Program-made: the position numbers and the translations under genes
Notes under the pieces: model-generated
Database searches by the model: none
What the model saw: only the letters and a program-made list of their open reading frames with translations
What the model was told of the DNA's origin: nothing
In this document: positions 19,391 to 28,729 of the stretch, piece after piece
Layout of the letters: each line of letters begins with the position of its first letter
Position numbering within the stretch: the stretch's first letter is position 1
NCBI GenBank assembly: GCA_018136815.1
Contig: CM030935.1
Coordinates: 248,001 to 312,000 of the forward strand
Source of the DNA: Isochrysis galbana
Taxonomy: Eukaryota; Haptophyta; Isochrysidales; Isochrysidaceae
Reading direction: 5' to 3'
Length of the DNA: 64,000 nt

Positions 19391-19801
19391 GTGCGTGCGA
19401 AAAGTTTTTTAGAATCTAAAGATAACAATATTACAATGGATATCAGGTCGCGTGGAGCAATTACATCTGCCGTTAATTCTCTACTACCCGTCACCGGTGG
19501 TAGACCAAGAGGTGATTTGAATCAAATGTTGGGTAGTATGTGTCATATTCTATGGACTGGGGCACTATGGAGGTCACTGGGGTCGGGATACAGCACGGTA
19601 CATGGCACATTCATGAAATGGAGCAGAGTAGGTGTGTTTGAGATCGCGTACAGGGCGCTCCTGAAACTAGAAAGGAGACAAACGTCAAGAAGGTGTGCGT
19701 TCCATTGCATTGATTCCACCTTCGTAAAAAGTATATACGGACAAGATTGCGTGAGTAGAAACCCAAGCGATCGAGGATCGAAAGCGGCGCCCACCGTGTG
19801 A
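19391..19801 (+). mobile_element. IS5-like DDE transposase, N-terminal fragment
   Basis: The frame reads MDIRSRGAITSAVNSLLP…LWTGALWRSLGSGYSTVHG, then FHCIDSTFVKSIYGQDC and NPSDRGSKAAPTV before a stop at 19799–19801. The W R.LP-like YSTVH.RF..W helix–turn–helix lead-in and the IDST…G…RG segment match the first half of IS5/ISL2EU-type transposases, where the Asp of IDST is the first catalytic residue. The C-terminal catalytic part is absent, so this is a remnant. An inverted pair TTTTCGCAC/GTGCGAAAA sits just 5' (19369–19405). Confidence 0.6.
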
Positions 19802-20493
19802 CAGAGTTGATGGATATCTACCTGAACCTGAAGGGAGGGTCTTGGACCTCGGAGAAGGAAAAGAAGACGAAGAAGATGAAGATTTAAGGCTAAGGCTGTC
19901 TTATCTGCCTTAAATATGAAAGGTCTGAAAGGCGCGTTCTGAAAGGTCTGAAAGTGCGCGGCGCGATGTGTCCACAGCAGATATTAAAAGTTGGCGATAG
20001 GGTGAGTGTGTGAATATTATTGTATAAATGACTATGGACATTTGATGGCTCCATTTGAGTGATGTCCCATAATTGACGGAACGCGACCTTCTTAGGGGGC
20101 CGTATGCGCGCGCTACGAGGTACGAGGTGCGCTGAGGGCTGCACAGAGCACAGATGACGTCTTGCCTTCAACAGGCATACAATCAATCTCGGGCGGCCGA
20201 CGAGTGGGACGGATCATTAAGGAATCCGGTGTGACGAATACTCCGTCTCAAAATACTCCTATCACTCCCGCGGCGGGCGCCGTTATTCTATTCCAGTAGA
20301 GCCCCAGAACCAGGGTGTGCAATGGAGGGGCGATGGGGGAGGAGAATCGCACCATTTTCTGGCGATGATTTTCGTGGCGACCGGTGGGCCCCCTGGGAGT
20401 TTTGTTGTGGGCTCTGGAGAATGGTCAAATAAATGCCTCCCCCCCTATTAGTAGTTAAAAAGCCCTGCCGCCCTACCATTTCACAAACATATA
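19802..20493. other. Repeat copy (20005–20092, −) and unassigned sequence
   Basis: Bases 20005–20092 are the reversed ATGTCC-containing repeat ending GACGGAACGCGACCTT. Bases 19925–19960 hold a doubled GGTCTGAAAG. The rest has no supported gene. Confidence 0.45.
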
Positions 20494-21144
20494 TCAAGAG
20501 CCTCCATCGCCAGCTCTTTCCGCGATCTCACATCCCGCCCTTGGGCTCTCCGTCCCACAGCCAGGAGCGCCAATCCAGCGACCAAGAACACGCCCTGATG
20601 CCTCTAAGCTGGCTGCCCTGGCATGAACCCATCTACCTTGATCCTGCATCGTCTTGTTGACAGGCTGCAATGCCCGGTCACATGCCTGGCCAAACTCCGC
20701 GATTGAATCGATCCCAATGATGAACTTGGCGGTCAAGACACCAGCCACTGCTGCCCCAACACTTAGCGCAGTGCCCCAGCCAAGCGCACGCACTGCTGTG
20801 CGCATGGCTAGAGCTTCCGCTTCCACCGTGGGCTTCTTGCCGCCTTCCTTCTCAACGGCTTCCAGTGCTGCGCTAGTGTCAAAAGTTCGCATGCCCACCG
20901 CGACTCCACCGGCAAGAGCGAGTGCAGAAAGAGCCGTATAGCCGCCGAACAAGTACCGTGAAATCTGCGCATCCACCTCAGGTGAGGTGAGCGGTGCCTC
21001 CCAGTTGATCTCGGAGAGTGCTGCTGCTGACATCTCGTCCGTAGCGGTCCTGGGCATGCCACGGACACTGAACCAAAGCGGCGGCACCAGCACCGCGGCA
21101 GATGAGCCCGCCACAACAGCGATGCCGCCACGTGAAATCCTCAT
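20494..21144 (-). CDS. TMEM242-like small membrane protein
   Basis: The frame from ATG 21144 gives ~216 residues with three hydrophobic segments: AVVAGSSAAVLVPPLWFSV, YLFGGYTALSALALAGGVAV and TALSVGAAVAGVLTAKFIIG. The stretch LAMRTAVRALGWGTALSVG followed by IDSIAEFGQACD resembles the ALRALGWGSLYA…DFRSKM core of TMEM242, a mitochondrial inner-membrane factor for ATP synthase c-ring assembly. The role is inferred from this one motif. The C-terminal ~50 residues look unlike the family and may instead be intron; a donor-like sequence (CAAG|GTAGATG) lies at about 20640. An earlier in-frame GTG at 21177 is an unlikely start. Confidence 0.5.
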   Translation of the reverse strand: MRISRGGIAVVAGSSAAVLVPPLWFSVRGMPRTATDEMSAAALSEINWEAPLTSPEVDAQISRYLFGGYTALSALALAGGVAVGMRTFDTSAALEAVEKEGGKKPTVEAEALAMRTAVRALGWGTALSVGAAVAGVLTAKFIIGIDSIAEFGQACDRALQPVNKTMQDQGRWVHARAASLEASGRVLGRWIGAPGCGTESPRAGCEIAERAGDGGS

Positions 21145-22067
21145 TGCCACGCGATCCACTCTCGGTCCGTACCTCACCGCTTGGACCGCCGAGCAGCCGC
21201 CACTCCAGTGAAGTCTCGGTTCGTGCGTCGGTGCGTGGCCACACAGGTCGCAGCGCTCCTCTCGCTCGCTCCCGGGCCTCGATTACTTTTCTAGTCTTCT
21301 AGTCTGCCCTGCTTTACTTAGAGTCAAGTACTCTACTACTATCTTTTCATCGGGGCCGCCGTCCGTGCGTCTCGCACAATAGAGAGTTGTACTCCCTAGA
21401 AAAATAGGATGCCACACGCGCGCGACAGTCAGCAGTCAGCAGCGCAGACGGAATCAAAGTGTCAAATATCGACGCCCAACTTGAGAACGAAGCCAAGCAA
21501 ATAGCAAAACAGCACCATGCACCATGCAAACAGACACAAGAACAAGAACAGATGACCTCGACGAACGAGATTGATTCAGACGATCGAACAACAACAGGGA
21601 TAGCCTGATAGGGGCCAAGAACGATAGCTCGAGAAGCAGCACCATGAGCCGTGAGTGCGATGGGGGCCCCGTAGATCTAGAGCCAGCATTATCAACATCA
21701 ATTGCCCGAATCTTCAGTCAGAAAAGCTTTGCCCTACCTTACTTATTCATACTTCGTATCTAGTGCATTGCCAATGCATTGCTCTATTTGCCCGTTGCCG
21801 TTGCTTGCGCTACTGGGGTGCCTCGCAGTAATGCAATAGATTTTGATGTGTAGTAGATAGTAGATGCAGTGCCCCTTGCTTGATGGCCGTTGCTTGCTGC
21901 GGAGCACATCACACAGCGCCCTCATCGTGCACACATTTTCTTGCATCCTACATAGCATGTGCAGCTATGTATGACTTACCACAACAACTAGCAAGGCTTG
22001 CCTTGCCGTCACCATGTCATGCATCCCGCTTTTCTTTCGAAGATGGGATTCTGAGATGGTCGGGGGT
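21145..22067. other. Intergenic, no feature
   Basis: A TACTCTA motif lies at 21329–21335, upstream of the TMEM242-like gene on −. The rest of this 0.9-kb space shows no gene, clear repeat or structured element. Confidence 0.35.
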
Positions 22068-23612
22068 TCATTGCTCTTCCTCCTCCTGCTCCGATGCTTG
22101 CGTAGACGGTTCTGCGCGGCCCGCTACAGCATCGTCCGCCCCACGGAGTGTACGACGCAGCACGCCCTCGACCCTAGCGTTTGCGGCGAGGCCAAGTGCT
22201 TGTGCTCCTCCCCTCCCACCTTCTCCTGCACGTATGATACGCTGGTCACCACCGGGGAGCACAAAATGAAACTCGAAGTCCTGCACACCTATGGCGGGTT
22301 CACCTTCACCCGCCCCACCTGCTGCCGGATCGCCGCGAGGCTGCAAATCGCCGGCTAGGCCGGCGAGTGCTGCTCGTAAAGCCTCCGTTAGGGCCGGGTC
22401 GAGATCAAAATCTCCTACATTTTCGACAGCCCCAGCATGCTGTTCGGCAGCATAAAGAACGCCCACAGCGCCACCATCTCCTAATGCTGCATCGTCACCA
22501 AAGGCATCGCCTAGCGCATCTCCGAAAGTTTGCCTGATCAGAGAGAGCAAGCTGCCCCCGCCCCCTTCATCTGCAGCAGACGCCCTCTCGTCCATCCCTT
22601 TTTGCCGCCCACGCCTTCCCTCTGCCGCCAAACGGCGCATATAAGCCACCAAGCTATCAGCATCCGTTTCAAGGTCCTCCTCTTCCCCGTCCTTTTCAAT
22701 CGCATCCTCAATCCCGGCAGCGGATTCCGCCTCCGCGAGCATTGCCTCCGCAACTGAGAGGGCCGCCTCGGCTCGTCGTGCGACGGCAGATAGTTGCTCT
22801 TCCACCGAGCCGCGTCGCACTTCTGCTGCAGCTGGCCCGGAAGCACCTGGTAAGTCTGCCGCACGTCGACGTTGCAAATGGTCCCATGCCGCTTCCGCCC
22901 GCCGCCACCGCGCTTGCAGTGCGCCACCAAGCTTTCGTAGCCCAGCCTCGTCCAAACGATCTATCCACGCATCAGGGTCGGCCGCATTGCCGTCTGCCAT
23001 CGCATTTTCGTTTTGGCGCATTGCACCACGAAGCTCCTCTTGCCATAGGGCAGAGGTATCCATACCCGTTTCGCGTGAGGCAAATCTTGCCTCTTCTTCC
23101 TCCTCGATACGGTCTTCCTCGGCCTCCTTGGCCAGCGAGCGGACAACATCACCAGGGTCGTCAGCGCGGCCTAGTGTGCCCTCAACTATCTGCAAGACCT
23201 CAGCCAGCGATGAGTCTGGCTTAACCTTCGGCAATGGCGCAGCCTTTCTTCGCGGCCGAAACTGGGCTGAGGGGGCTTTACTCAACCCATTGCTGGCACC
23301 TATGGTAGGCGCCGGGTTGTTCGTGGAGCTGGGGTTCAGGAGTGCACGCAATGTTTGGGCGAGATTGCCACCAACAACCCCCTCCGCTGCGCGTAGCAGC
23401 TCATCGATTTCGATTTCGACGATGCGCTGAGCCGGTGCACCCCGTGGTTGCGCCTGCTCGGCTTCGGGCTGCACGTAATCGTACTGCTTGCCATCGGCGT
23501 GAGTGGCTCTCCGCCTGTGTGCGAGCTCGCTCTCCTCCACCTCTGGCTCAGCGAAGCCTGCCTCCTCGGCCCCGGCCGCCACACAGAGAAGCAGCACGAG
23601 GACGCGGCGCAT
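22068..23612 (-). CDS. Secreted acidic, Glu/Ala-rich protein
   Basis: A single uninterrupted frame of 514 residues starts at ATG 23612. Residues 1–18 (MRRVLVLLLCVAAGAEEA) are a classic signal peptide. The mature protein is rich in Glu, Asp, Ala and Arg, with coiled-coil-like helices (AEAALSVAEAMLAEAESAAG) and an EEEEE-type end. I recognise no domain. The upstream in-frame extension to 23870 lacks an ATG and covers a repeat (23818–23885), so it is probably 5' UTR. It could be an ER or secreted scaffold; function is not assigned. Confidence 0.65.
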   Translation of the reverse strand: MRRVLVLLLCVAAGAEEAGFAEPEVEESELAHRRRATHADGKQYDYVQPEAEQAQPRGAPAQRIVEIEIDELLRAAEGVVGGNLAQTLRALLNPSSTNNPAPTIGASNGLSKAPSAQFRPRRKAAPLPKVKPDSSLAEVLQIVEGTLGRADDPGDVVRSLAKEAEEDRIEEEEEARFASRETGMDTSALWQEELRGAMRQNENAMADGNAADPDAWIDRLDEAGLRKLGGALQARWRRAEAAWDHLQRRRAADLPGASGPAAAEVRRGSVEEQLSAVARRAEAALSVAEAMLAEAESAAGIEDAIEKDGEEEDLETDADSLVAYMRRLAAEGRRGRQKGMDERASAADEGGGGSLLSLIRQTFGDALGDAFGDDAALGDGGAVGVLYAAEQHAGAVENVGDFDLDPALTEALRAALAGLAGDLQPRGDPAAGGAGEGEPAIGVQDFEFHFVLPGGDQRIIRAGEGGRGGAQALGLAANARVEGVLRRTLRGADDAVAGRAEPSTQASEQEEEEQ

Positions 23613-23988
23613 TACGCGGTGGGGGAATAGGGTGAAGCGGCTGCGTCGACCAGCACTCGCGCACGTCAACCGAGGGAGAGGGGAGAAGGGGGAACGGGGA
23701 GGGGTAGGTGAGAGCTGGAGCGCCTGGGGGCGCGCGCGCGCAGGGGAGGGAGGGAGGGAGGGATGTTTTACCAAGTAAATAGGGGAGTGCGCTCCCAATT
23801 TTAGACTACTGCTGAGGTGTCGTTCCGTCAATTGTGGGACATGAGTCGAATTGAGCGATCGAATGTCCACAGTTGTTATTTTAAAATTAAATGTAGACTA
23901 GCGTAACATTCCCTGCTTTCCCGCGACGCGTGTCCCCCCCCGGAGGGCGCCGTGTCGGCGCTTTTCGATTGTGATTACTTGTAATTAT
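23613..23988. repeat. 5' flank with one ATGTCC-repeat copy (23818–23885)
   Basis: Bases 23818–23885 match the repeat at 43488 (GTCGTTCCGTCAATTGTGGG, later ATGTCCACAG). Bases 23735–23765 are (GAGG)n. Confidence 0.5.
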
Positions 23989-24400
23989 GGGCACGGCGCG
24001 ATGTGCATCGGCCCCCCGCGGGGGCGCCGTGCGTGCGCATGCCAACTTTTCCCCCTAAGGCCCACACTCACGTAAAGTAGCCATATAAGAGATGTTTCGT
24101 TGCGCAGCACGTGTGATGACTTGCAATCGTTGTGCACGCCGTGCGTGGGCACGGCGCGATGTGCATCGCCCCCCCCCCCCGCGGGGGCGCCGTGCGTGCA
24201 CATGCCAATTTTTTCCCTATGCGTACCCCTAAGGCCCACATTCACGTAAAGTAGCCATATAAGAGATGTTTAGTTGCGCAGCACGTGTGATGACTTGCAA
24301 TCACATTGTGCACGCCGTGCGTGGGCACGGCGCAATGTGCATCGGTCCCCCCCGCGGGGCGCCGTGCGTGCGCATAGAAACTTCCAGGAAGGTGCACGCC
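23989..24400 (+). repeat. Tandem array, 158–176-bp unit, 2.4 copies
   Basis: Units start with GGGCACGGCGC(G/A)ATGTGCATCG at 23989, 24147 and 24323. Each holds an internal CCCCCGCGGGG, GCCGTGCGTGC, then CGTAAAGTAGCCATATAAGA and GCAGCACGTGTGATGACTTG. The third is partial. The GGCGC…GCGCC arms can form a hairpin in each unit. Confidence 0.8.
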
Positions 24401-24670
24401 GTGCGTTCACTCTTTCCGACTCTGGGCGCAGAGGCGGTCGGGAACCGTGGGGGCACCCCCTGGGACCGGGGGAATTATTACCGTATACTGCGAAAACACT
24501 AACGTAAACAACTGGTAGGTCTTTTGGTCTCTCCCCTCCCCGGGTCCCCTCCCCCCGTCTCCCCCTCCCCCTCTCATCGACCTACCAGAGAGAGAAGGCT
24601 CCTACTGCCTGCCTCCCTCCTCCCTCCTCGCTCACCCTCCAGCTCTCTCCTCGCCCTCGTCTTCCTCACG

Positions 24671-26716
24671 ATGGTGGCGACTCGGCGCGCATCGGTACGG
24701 TCCTCCGTCCTCTCCTCTCGTGCTCCTGCTCGCTGGTTTTGTTCGACTCGCTCGACACAGCCACCTGTCGACTGGACGCCGAGCGCAAGCGCTGCTCGCA
24801 CGACTCGTTCCTCCTCCTGCTCCAAGGGCGCGGCGGAGGAGGCGGAGCCTGTTCGCGTTCCTGATGCCGAGGAGGAGGCCCTTTCCCCGACCGATGAGGC
24901 CACCACCACCACCACCGACGAGGACTCCGGGCCTGTGGGAGGAGAAGAGGAGAACGAGGACTGTGCGTCGGACGCTCTAGGCCTTCTTTCTTCTTCCCAT
25001 CGCGCGGGTTGCGGAGGTCGAGGAGCCAGCCGAGTCGATGGAGGAGGTCGAGACCGCCCACGCGCTCGCTCTCACCGATGAGAAGGAAGCCGAGGAAGAG
25101 GACGAGAAGACGGAGAAGGCGGAGAAGGAGAAGACGGCTGCGTCCGACGCACCAGTCGGAGAAGTCTTCACTCGGTTCGAAGAGGCCACGCAGCTAGAAG
25201 AGGCCACGCAGCTCGAGGAGGAGAAGAAGGCCGAGACCGCCGAGGAGGCCGAGACCGCCGAGGCGCCCGCTCTTGCCAAGGCGAACGAAAAGGAGGGTGA
25301 GGAGAAGACGGAGGAGAAGGAAGAGGAGACGTCCGACGCACCCGCTCAGGAGGGGTTGGAGGTGGCCACGCAGCTGGAGGAAGAGGCCACTCAGCTCGAG
25401 GAGTCCGCGGAGACCGCAGCCGAGCAGACCTCCGCGGAGGCCGCGATCGAGACCTCCACGGATGCCTCGCGTGTGGTGGAGGACTATGCGTCCGACGCTC
25501 AAGCGGACGCTATGTTGGAGCCCATCCTTGACGAGAAGGAAGACGACGACATGTTTGACTTTTGGGACATGGCCAAGGAGCCCGATGGGGCGAAGGAGCC
25601 AGTTGAGGAGGAGGCCGTCGTGAAGAATGGCTCCTCAGCGGTGGACTTGAGCGATGTCGCGGCTGGTGTTTCCAATGACTCCATGCACATTGATCTGACC
25701 GACGAAGCGGTAGATGTGGCGGCCACGCCTTGTTCGACGAATAGTGAGTCGGCGGCGGAGGAGTCCGAGGAGGAGTCGGAGGAGGACATTCTCCGCACGG
25801 CGCGTGCACACTCTCCCTCCCCCCCCCCTTCCCGTATTTCGTCACCGCCCTCTTCGCCCCGGCGGCTGCTCCCCCCTCGACGGCAACTGACTCCATGCAC
25901 ATTGATCTGACCGACGAAGCGGTAGATGTGGCGGCCACGCCTTGTTCGACGAATAGTGAGTCGGCGGCGGAGGAGTCCGAGGAGGAGTCGGAGGAGGACA
26001 TTCTCCGCACGGCGCGTGCACACTCTCCCTCCCCCCCCCCTTCCCGTATTTCGTCACCGCCCTCTTCGCCGCGGGCGCGCCCCTCGCACCTGCCGCCTCT
26101 CTCTTCGCGCGCGCACAGCCTCCTCCCTCCTCATGGTGCAGCACCACCGGTCACCCTCGCCCCATCGACACGAACGCCGCCGCGACAAGAAACACGGTGG
26201 CGTCCGTGCCCTCAAGGTCCCCCCGGCCAAACCAAGGAATCGCAAGGGAGGGGTGCGCTCGGCGGCGTCGTCGCTTGGACAGGAATCCACCACCACCACC
26301 ACACACGCGTACGTGGACTCCGCCCTGTTTCCGCGCGCACACGTGCAGAGCCCATTTGCGGCCCCTGTCGCTCGCCCCTCTCCCCCCCCCCGCGCGCGCG
26401 TGCCTCCCTTCTGCGTGCGCGGACTTGGCCTGCACAGCGCCCACTTGTCCTGGTCCCCCCCCCCCCTCAAGGCCCTCTCCCTCTCTCCCCTGCCCCCTCC
26501 TTCAGCCTGCTCGATGTGATCCACAAGCTCAAGCAGTACATCGACCAGCAGGTGGACGCACTCAAGGCCACCATCCCCTGCAAACCCATCGACCCGTCCG
26601 CAAACCACTCGGTGACCCGCCTGGCCATCCAGCCTTCTTCCCTCTCCGAGCGGCTGCCGCCAGCACGCGCTGCCGCGCATGTCAAGCGGGTGAAGAAGCG
26701 CCGCGCCACTCTCTGA
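24671..26716 (+). CDS. Acidic Glu-rich protein with internal duplication
   Basis: Three overlapping + frames carry one biased composition: 24671–~25000 (MVATRRASVRSSVL…EEENEDC), 25038–25910 (EEVETAHALAL…DSMHIDLTDEAVD) and 25895–26716 (the last motif again, then a Pro/Ser/His-rich linker and LLDVIHKLKQYIDQQVDALK … HVKRVKKRRATL). They look like parts of one spliced nuclear-type protein. An intron at about 24931–25024 (GTGGGA…GCGGAG) would join the first two. A 211-bp direct duplication (25680–25863 against 25891–26072) shifts the frame between the second and third. (M)HIDLTDE resembles a SUMO-interacting motif. No family is recognised and exon borders are uncertain. Confidence 0.45.
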
Positions 26717-26851
26717 CGGCGCTTGGAAGTGGGTGATGGCGCCTTTTTTAAAAATTATATCTTGTTTAAAACCCGCATTCCAGTCACACCGTTCGAGTCA
26801 CACTTTTCACACACATGCTTGTGACGATGAATAAAATTTTTTTTCCAACTG
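26717..26851. other. A/T-rich 3' flank
   Basis: T/A-rich stretches (26742–26770 and 26830–26846) follow the stop codon, as expected of a 3' UTR. Nothing else is seen. Confidence 0.3.
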
Positions 26852-27375
26852 TTAAGATGCGCACCTGCACTGAGCCGCTGGCCGATGCTGCACGCCGACG
26901 CAGGTGAAGACGCAGGTGAAGATGTCCTTGCAGGCCCTGCAGAGACCCCGGCAGAGCCCGGGGGCGGGCGGGCGGGTCATCTGAGCGCCCCGGCTTGCAT
27001 TCATGGTCATGTCTGGGGCCTAGGCTCCTTCAGACGGCGAAGGGGTAGCGTTGCGCACTCCCGGGGTTGCTGGAGTGCTGCAGCGACAAACTGCGAGGAT
27101 GCTGCTGAGGCCGCAGAGGTCGCCAGTCGAGCGCCCGAAGTCAGTGGTGTCGCAGATTTGGCAACCAGTGGTGAGTCAGGCGCTCTCCGGCTGGGCTCCT
27201 TCAGAAGGCGAAGGCTTAGCGTCCCGCATTCCCAGTGTTGCGGGAGTGCTGCAGCTTGCGAGAGTGCTGCAGCGACGAACGGCCCGGATGCTGCCGGGGC
27301 AGCAGAGGTGGCCCTTTGCACGCCCGACTTCAGCAGTGGCGCAGAAACGCCGCCGATGAACGGGGAGGGCGGAAT
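26852..27375 (+). repeat. ~515-bp dispersed repeat, copy 1
   Basis: It is about 97% identical by eye to 55664–56180. It opens AAGATGC(G/A)CACCTGCACTG and ends at GAACGGGGAGGG. Inside, two related ~165-bp blocks begin at 27021 and 27200 (GGCTCCTTCAGA(C/A)GGCGAAGG). The open frames across it have no family match and are probably incidental. Confidence 0.75.
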
Positions 27376-27544
27376 GAGCATAGCGGACGACGATCGAGAC
27401 GCCTGCACGAGCGGTGGCATGGTCCATGATCCATGGTGGTCATGGTGGACTTGCTAGTGTGTGTGCAGTTGTCCGGAGGTGGCACGGGCCGTGGTTCGTG
27501 CGCACCTGGGTCGGGGGGGCGCCCTCTCGCGGGCGCTTCGCAAC

Positions 27545-27960
27545 TATCAGTAAAACTGATAGGGTCATGGGGGCCCCGTGCCCCCCCTCCTCCATCGCAG
27601 ACACCCCCTGGGTGGGCCTGCACACTCAACCTCAGCCCCTGCCTGTTGGCAGGGGCTGAGCTGACATCACTCTGGCACAGACCCTCGCCGAGCGCGCATC
27701 GCGCGCCGCACGCATTCGCCTGCACTGGCCCCTGATCGTACTGACCCCCCACTCCACCACTGAGCCACAGACCACCTGAGCCGCCAGGAGGGCACCCAGG
27801 ACCAGCGAGGCCGGCGAGGGAGAGGCAGGAGAGGCCAGGGGCCCAGCCCCAGCCTCCACTGCCCCCTGAGCTGGCCCAGCTGGCCCTCTGGGGGGACCCG
27901 AGGGTCCCCTCAGAGGGGTGCCATGGCGCGCGCAGGCATCGCACGCCCGTAAGAGAACGA
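27545..27960 (-). repeat. GC-rich dispersed repeat family F, copy 3 (−)
   Basis: The reverse complement matches 3900–4285: GCTGGGCC…CCTCCACTGCC, the CAGCCCCTGCC/GGCAGGGGCTG hairpin (27635–27660) and a terminal hairpin, here CTATCAGTAAAACTGATAG (27545–27563), in place of the CCTAC/GTAGG arms of copy 1. The stems differ while pairing is kept. Confidence 0.6.
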
Positions 27961-28547
27961 AGAGAACCGCGAGAAAAGAACGACAAAAAAAACGACGCGA
28001 TCTGACCCAAGAAAAGGTAAGACTCACGCCTGTTTACGGTATGTTTACAGGCCGACACCCCGAGCGACACACGAATGCCGCGAAAACGCGGAGATACTTG
28101 AAAAAGACGCGAGAAGAGGGGCCGAGACCTCCCAGGGGCACGAAGTGTCACATGCAACAGGCGTTTACGTTTGTTTTGCCACAGGAACACCACACCAGCA
28201 GGTCTGCCCCAGCCCACCCCCTGCACTTGGCCCGTTGTAGTGCACGCGGCCCCCCCCCCGATACCAAAGACAAAGGAATGAAGGGGGTGGTGTAAGGGAG
28301 TGAGTAAACTGGGGTATAGGCGATGTCGTGAGTGAGTACCGTGAGTACGTGGACTGTATAGCTAGCGTGAGTAGCCCGAATCTTCAGAAGTTTTATTATT
28401 ATCTCGCGGGCGCTTCGCGTGCGCGGCGTCGGACATGGCCCGATCGTCCGTCGCGGCGGAGTTGGCGGCAGGAGGGGAGGGGAGCGGCGCGCGCTCCATG
28501 ACCATGACCCTATTAGATTCATGATACTTGGCTGGGGCTGGGGGGGG
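27961..28547. other. Unassigned, with paired CTGTTTAC blocks
   Basis: Bases 28018–28056 hold GCCTGTTTACGGTATGTTTACAGGC, similar to the central CCTGTTTACAGG of the ~740-bp retroposon. No coding frame is supported. Confidence 0.35.
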
Positions 28548-28625
28548 GAGGAGTATGGGCGTGGCTGCAAGTATAGAGGTCCAGAGCCACGCGCGAGAGG
28601 TGAGAATATTAAAAATGAGTCACGA
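28548..28625 (+). repeat. Family G tail fragment
   Basis: It contains GGGCGTGGCTGCAAG, GCGCGAGAG and GAGAATATTAAAAATG, the last third of the family G tail. Confidence 0.5.
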
Positions 28626-28729
28626 GTATTTTCTCATTCCAAATCTACGCCACCCCTGCCCCCTTGGCAAGACTCAAGACTGCTCACATAGTAACCTAAT
28701 AACACATTTGCCACCCACAATATATAGCA

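Noticed and set aside
27330-28226. 298-codon − ORF
   Set aside because: It runs through family F and other repeats and changes character at their borders; no coding signal.
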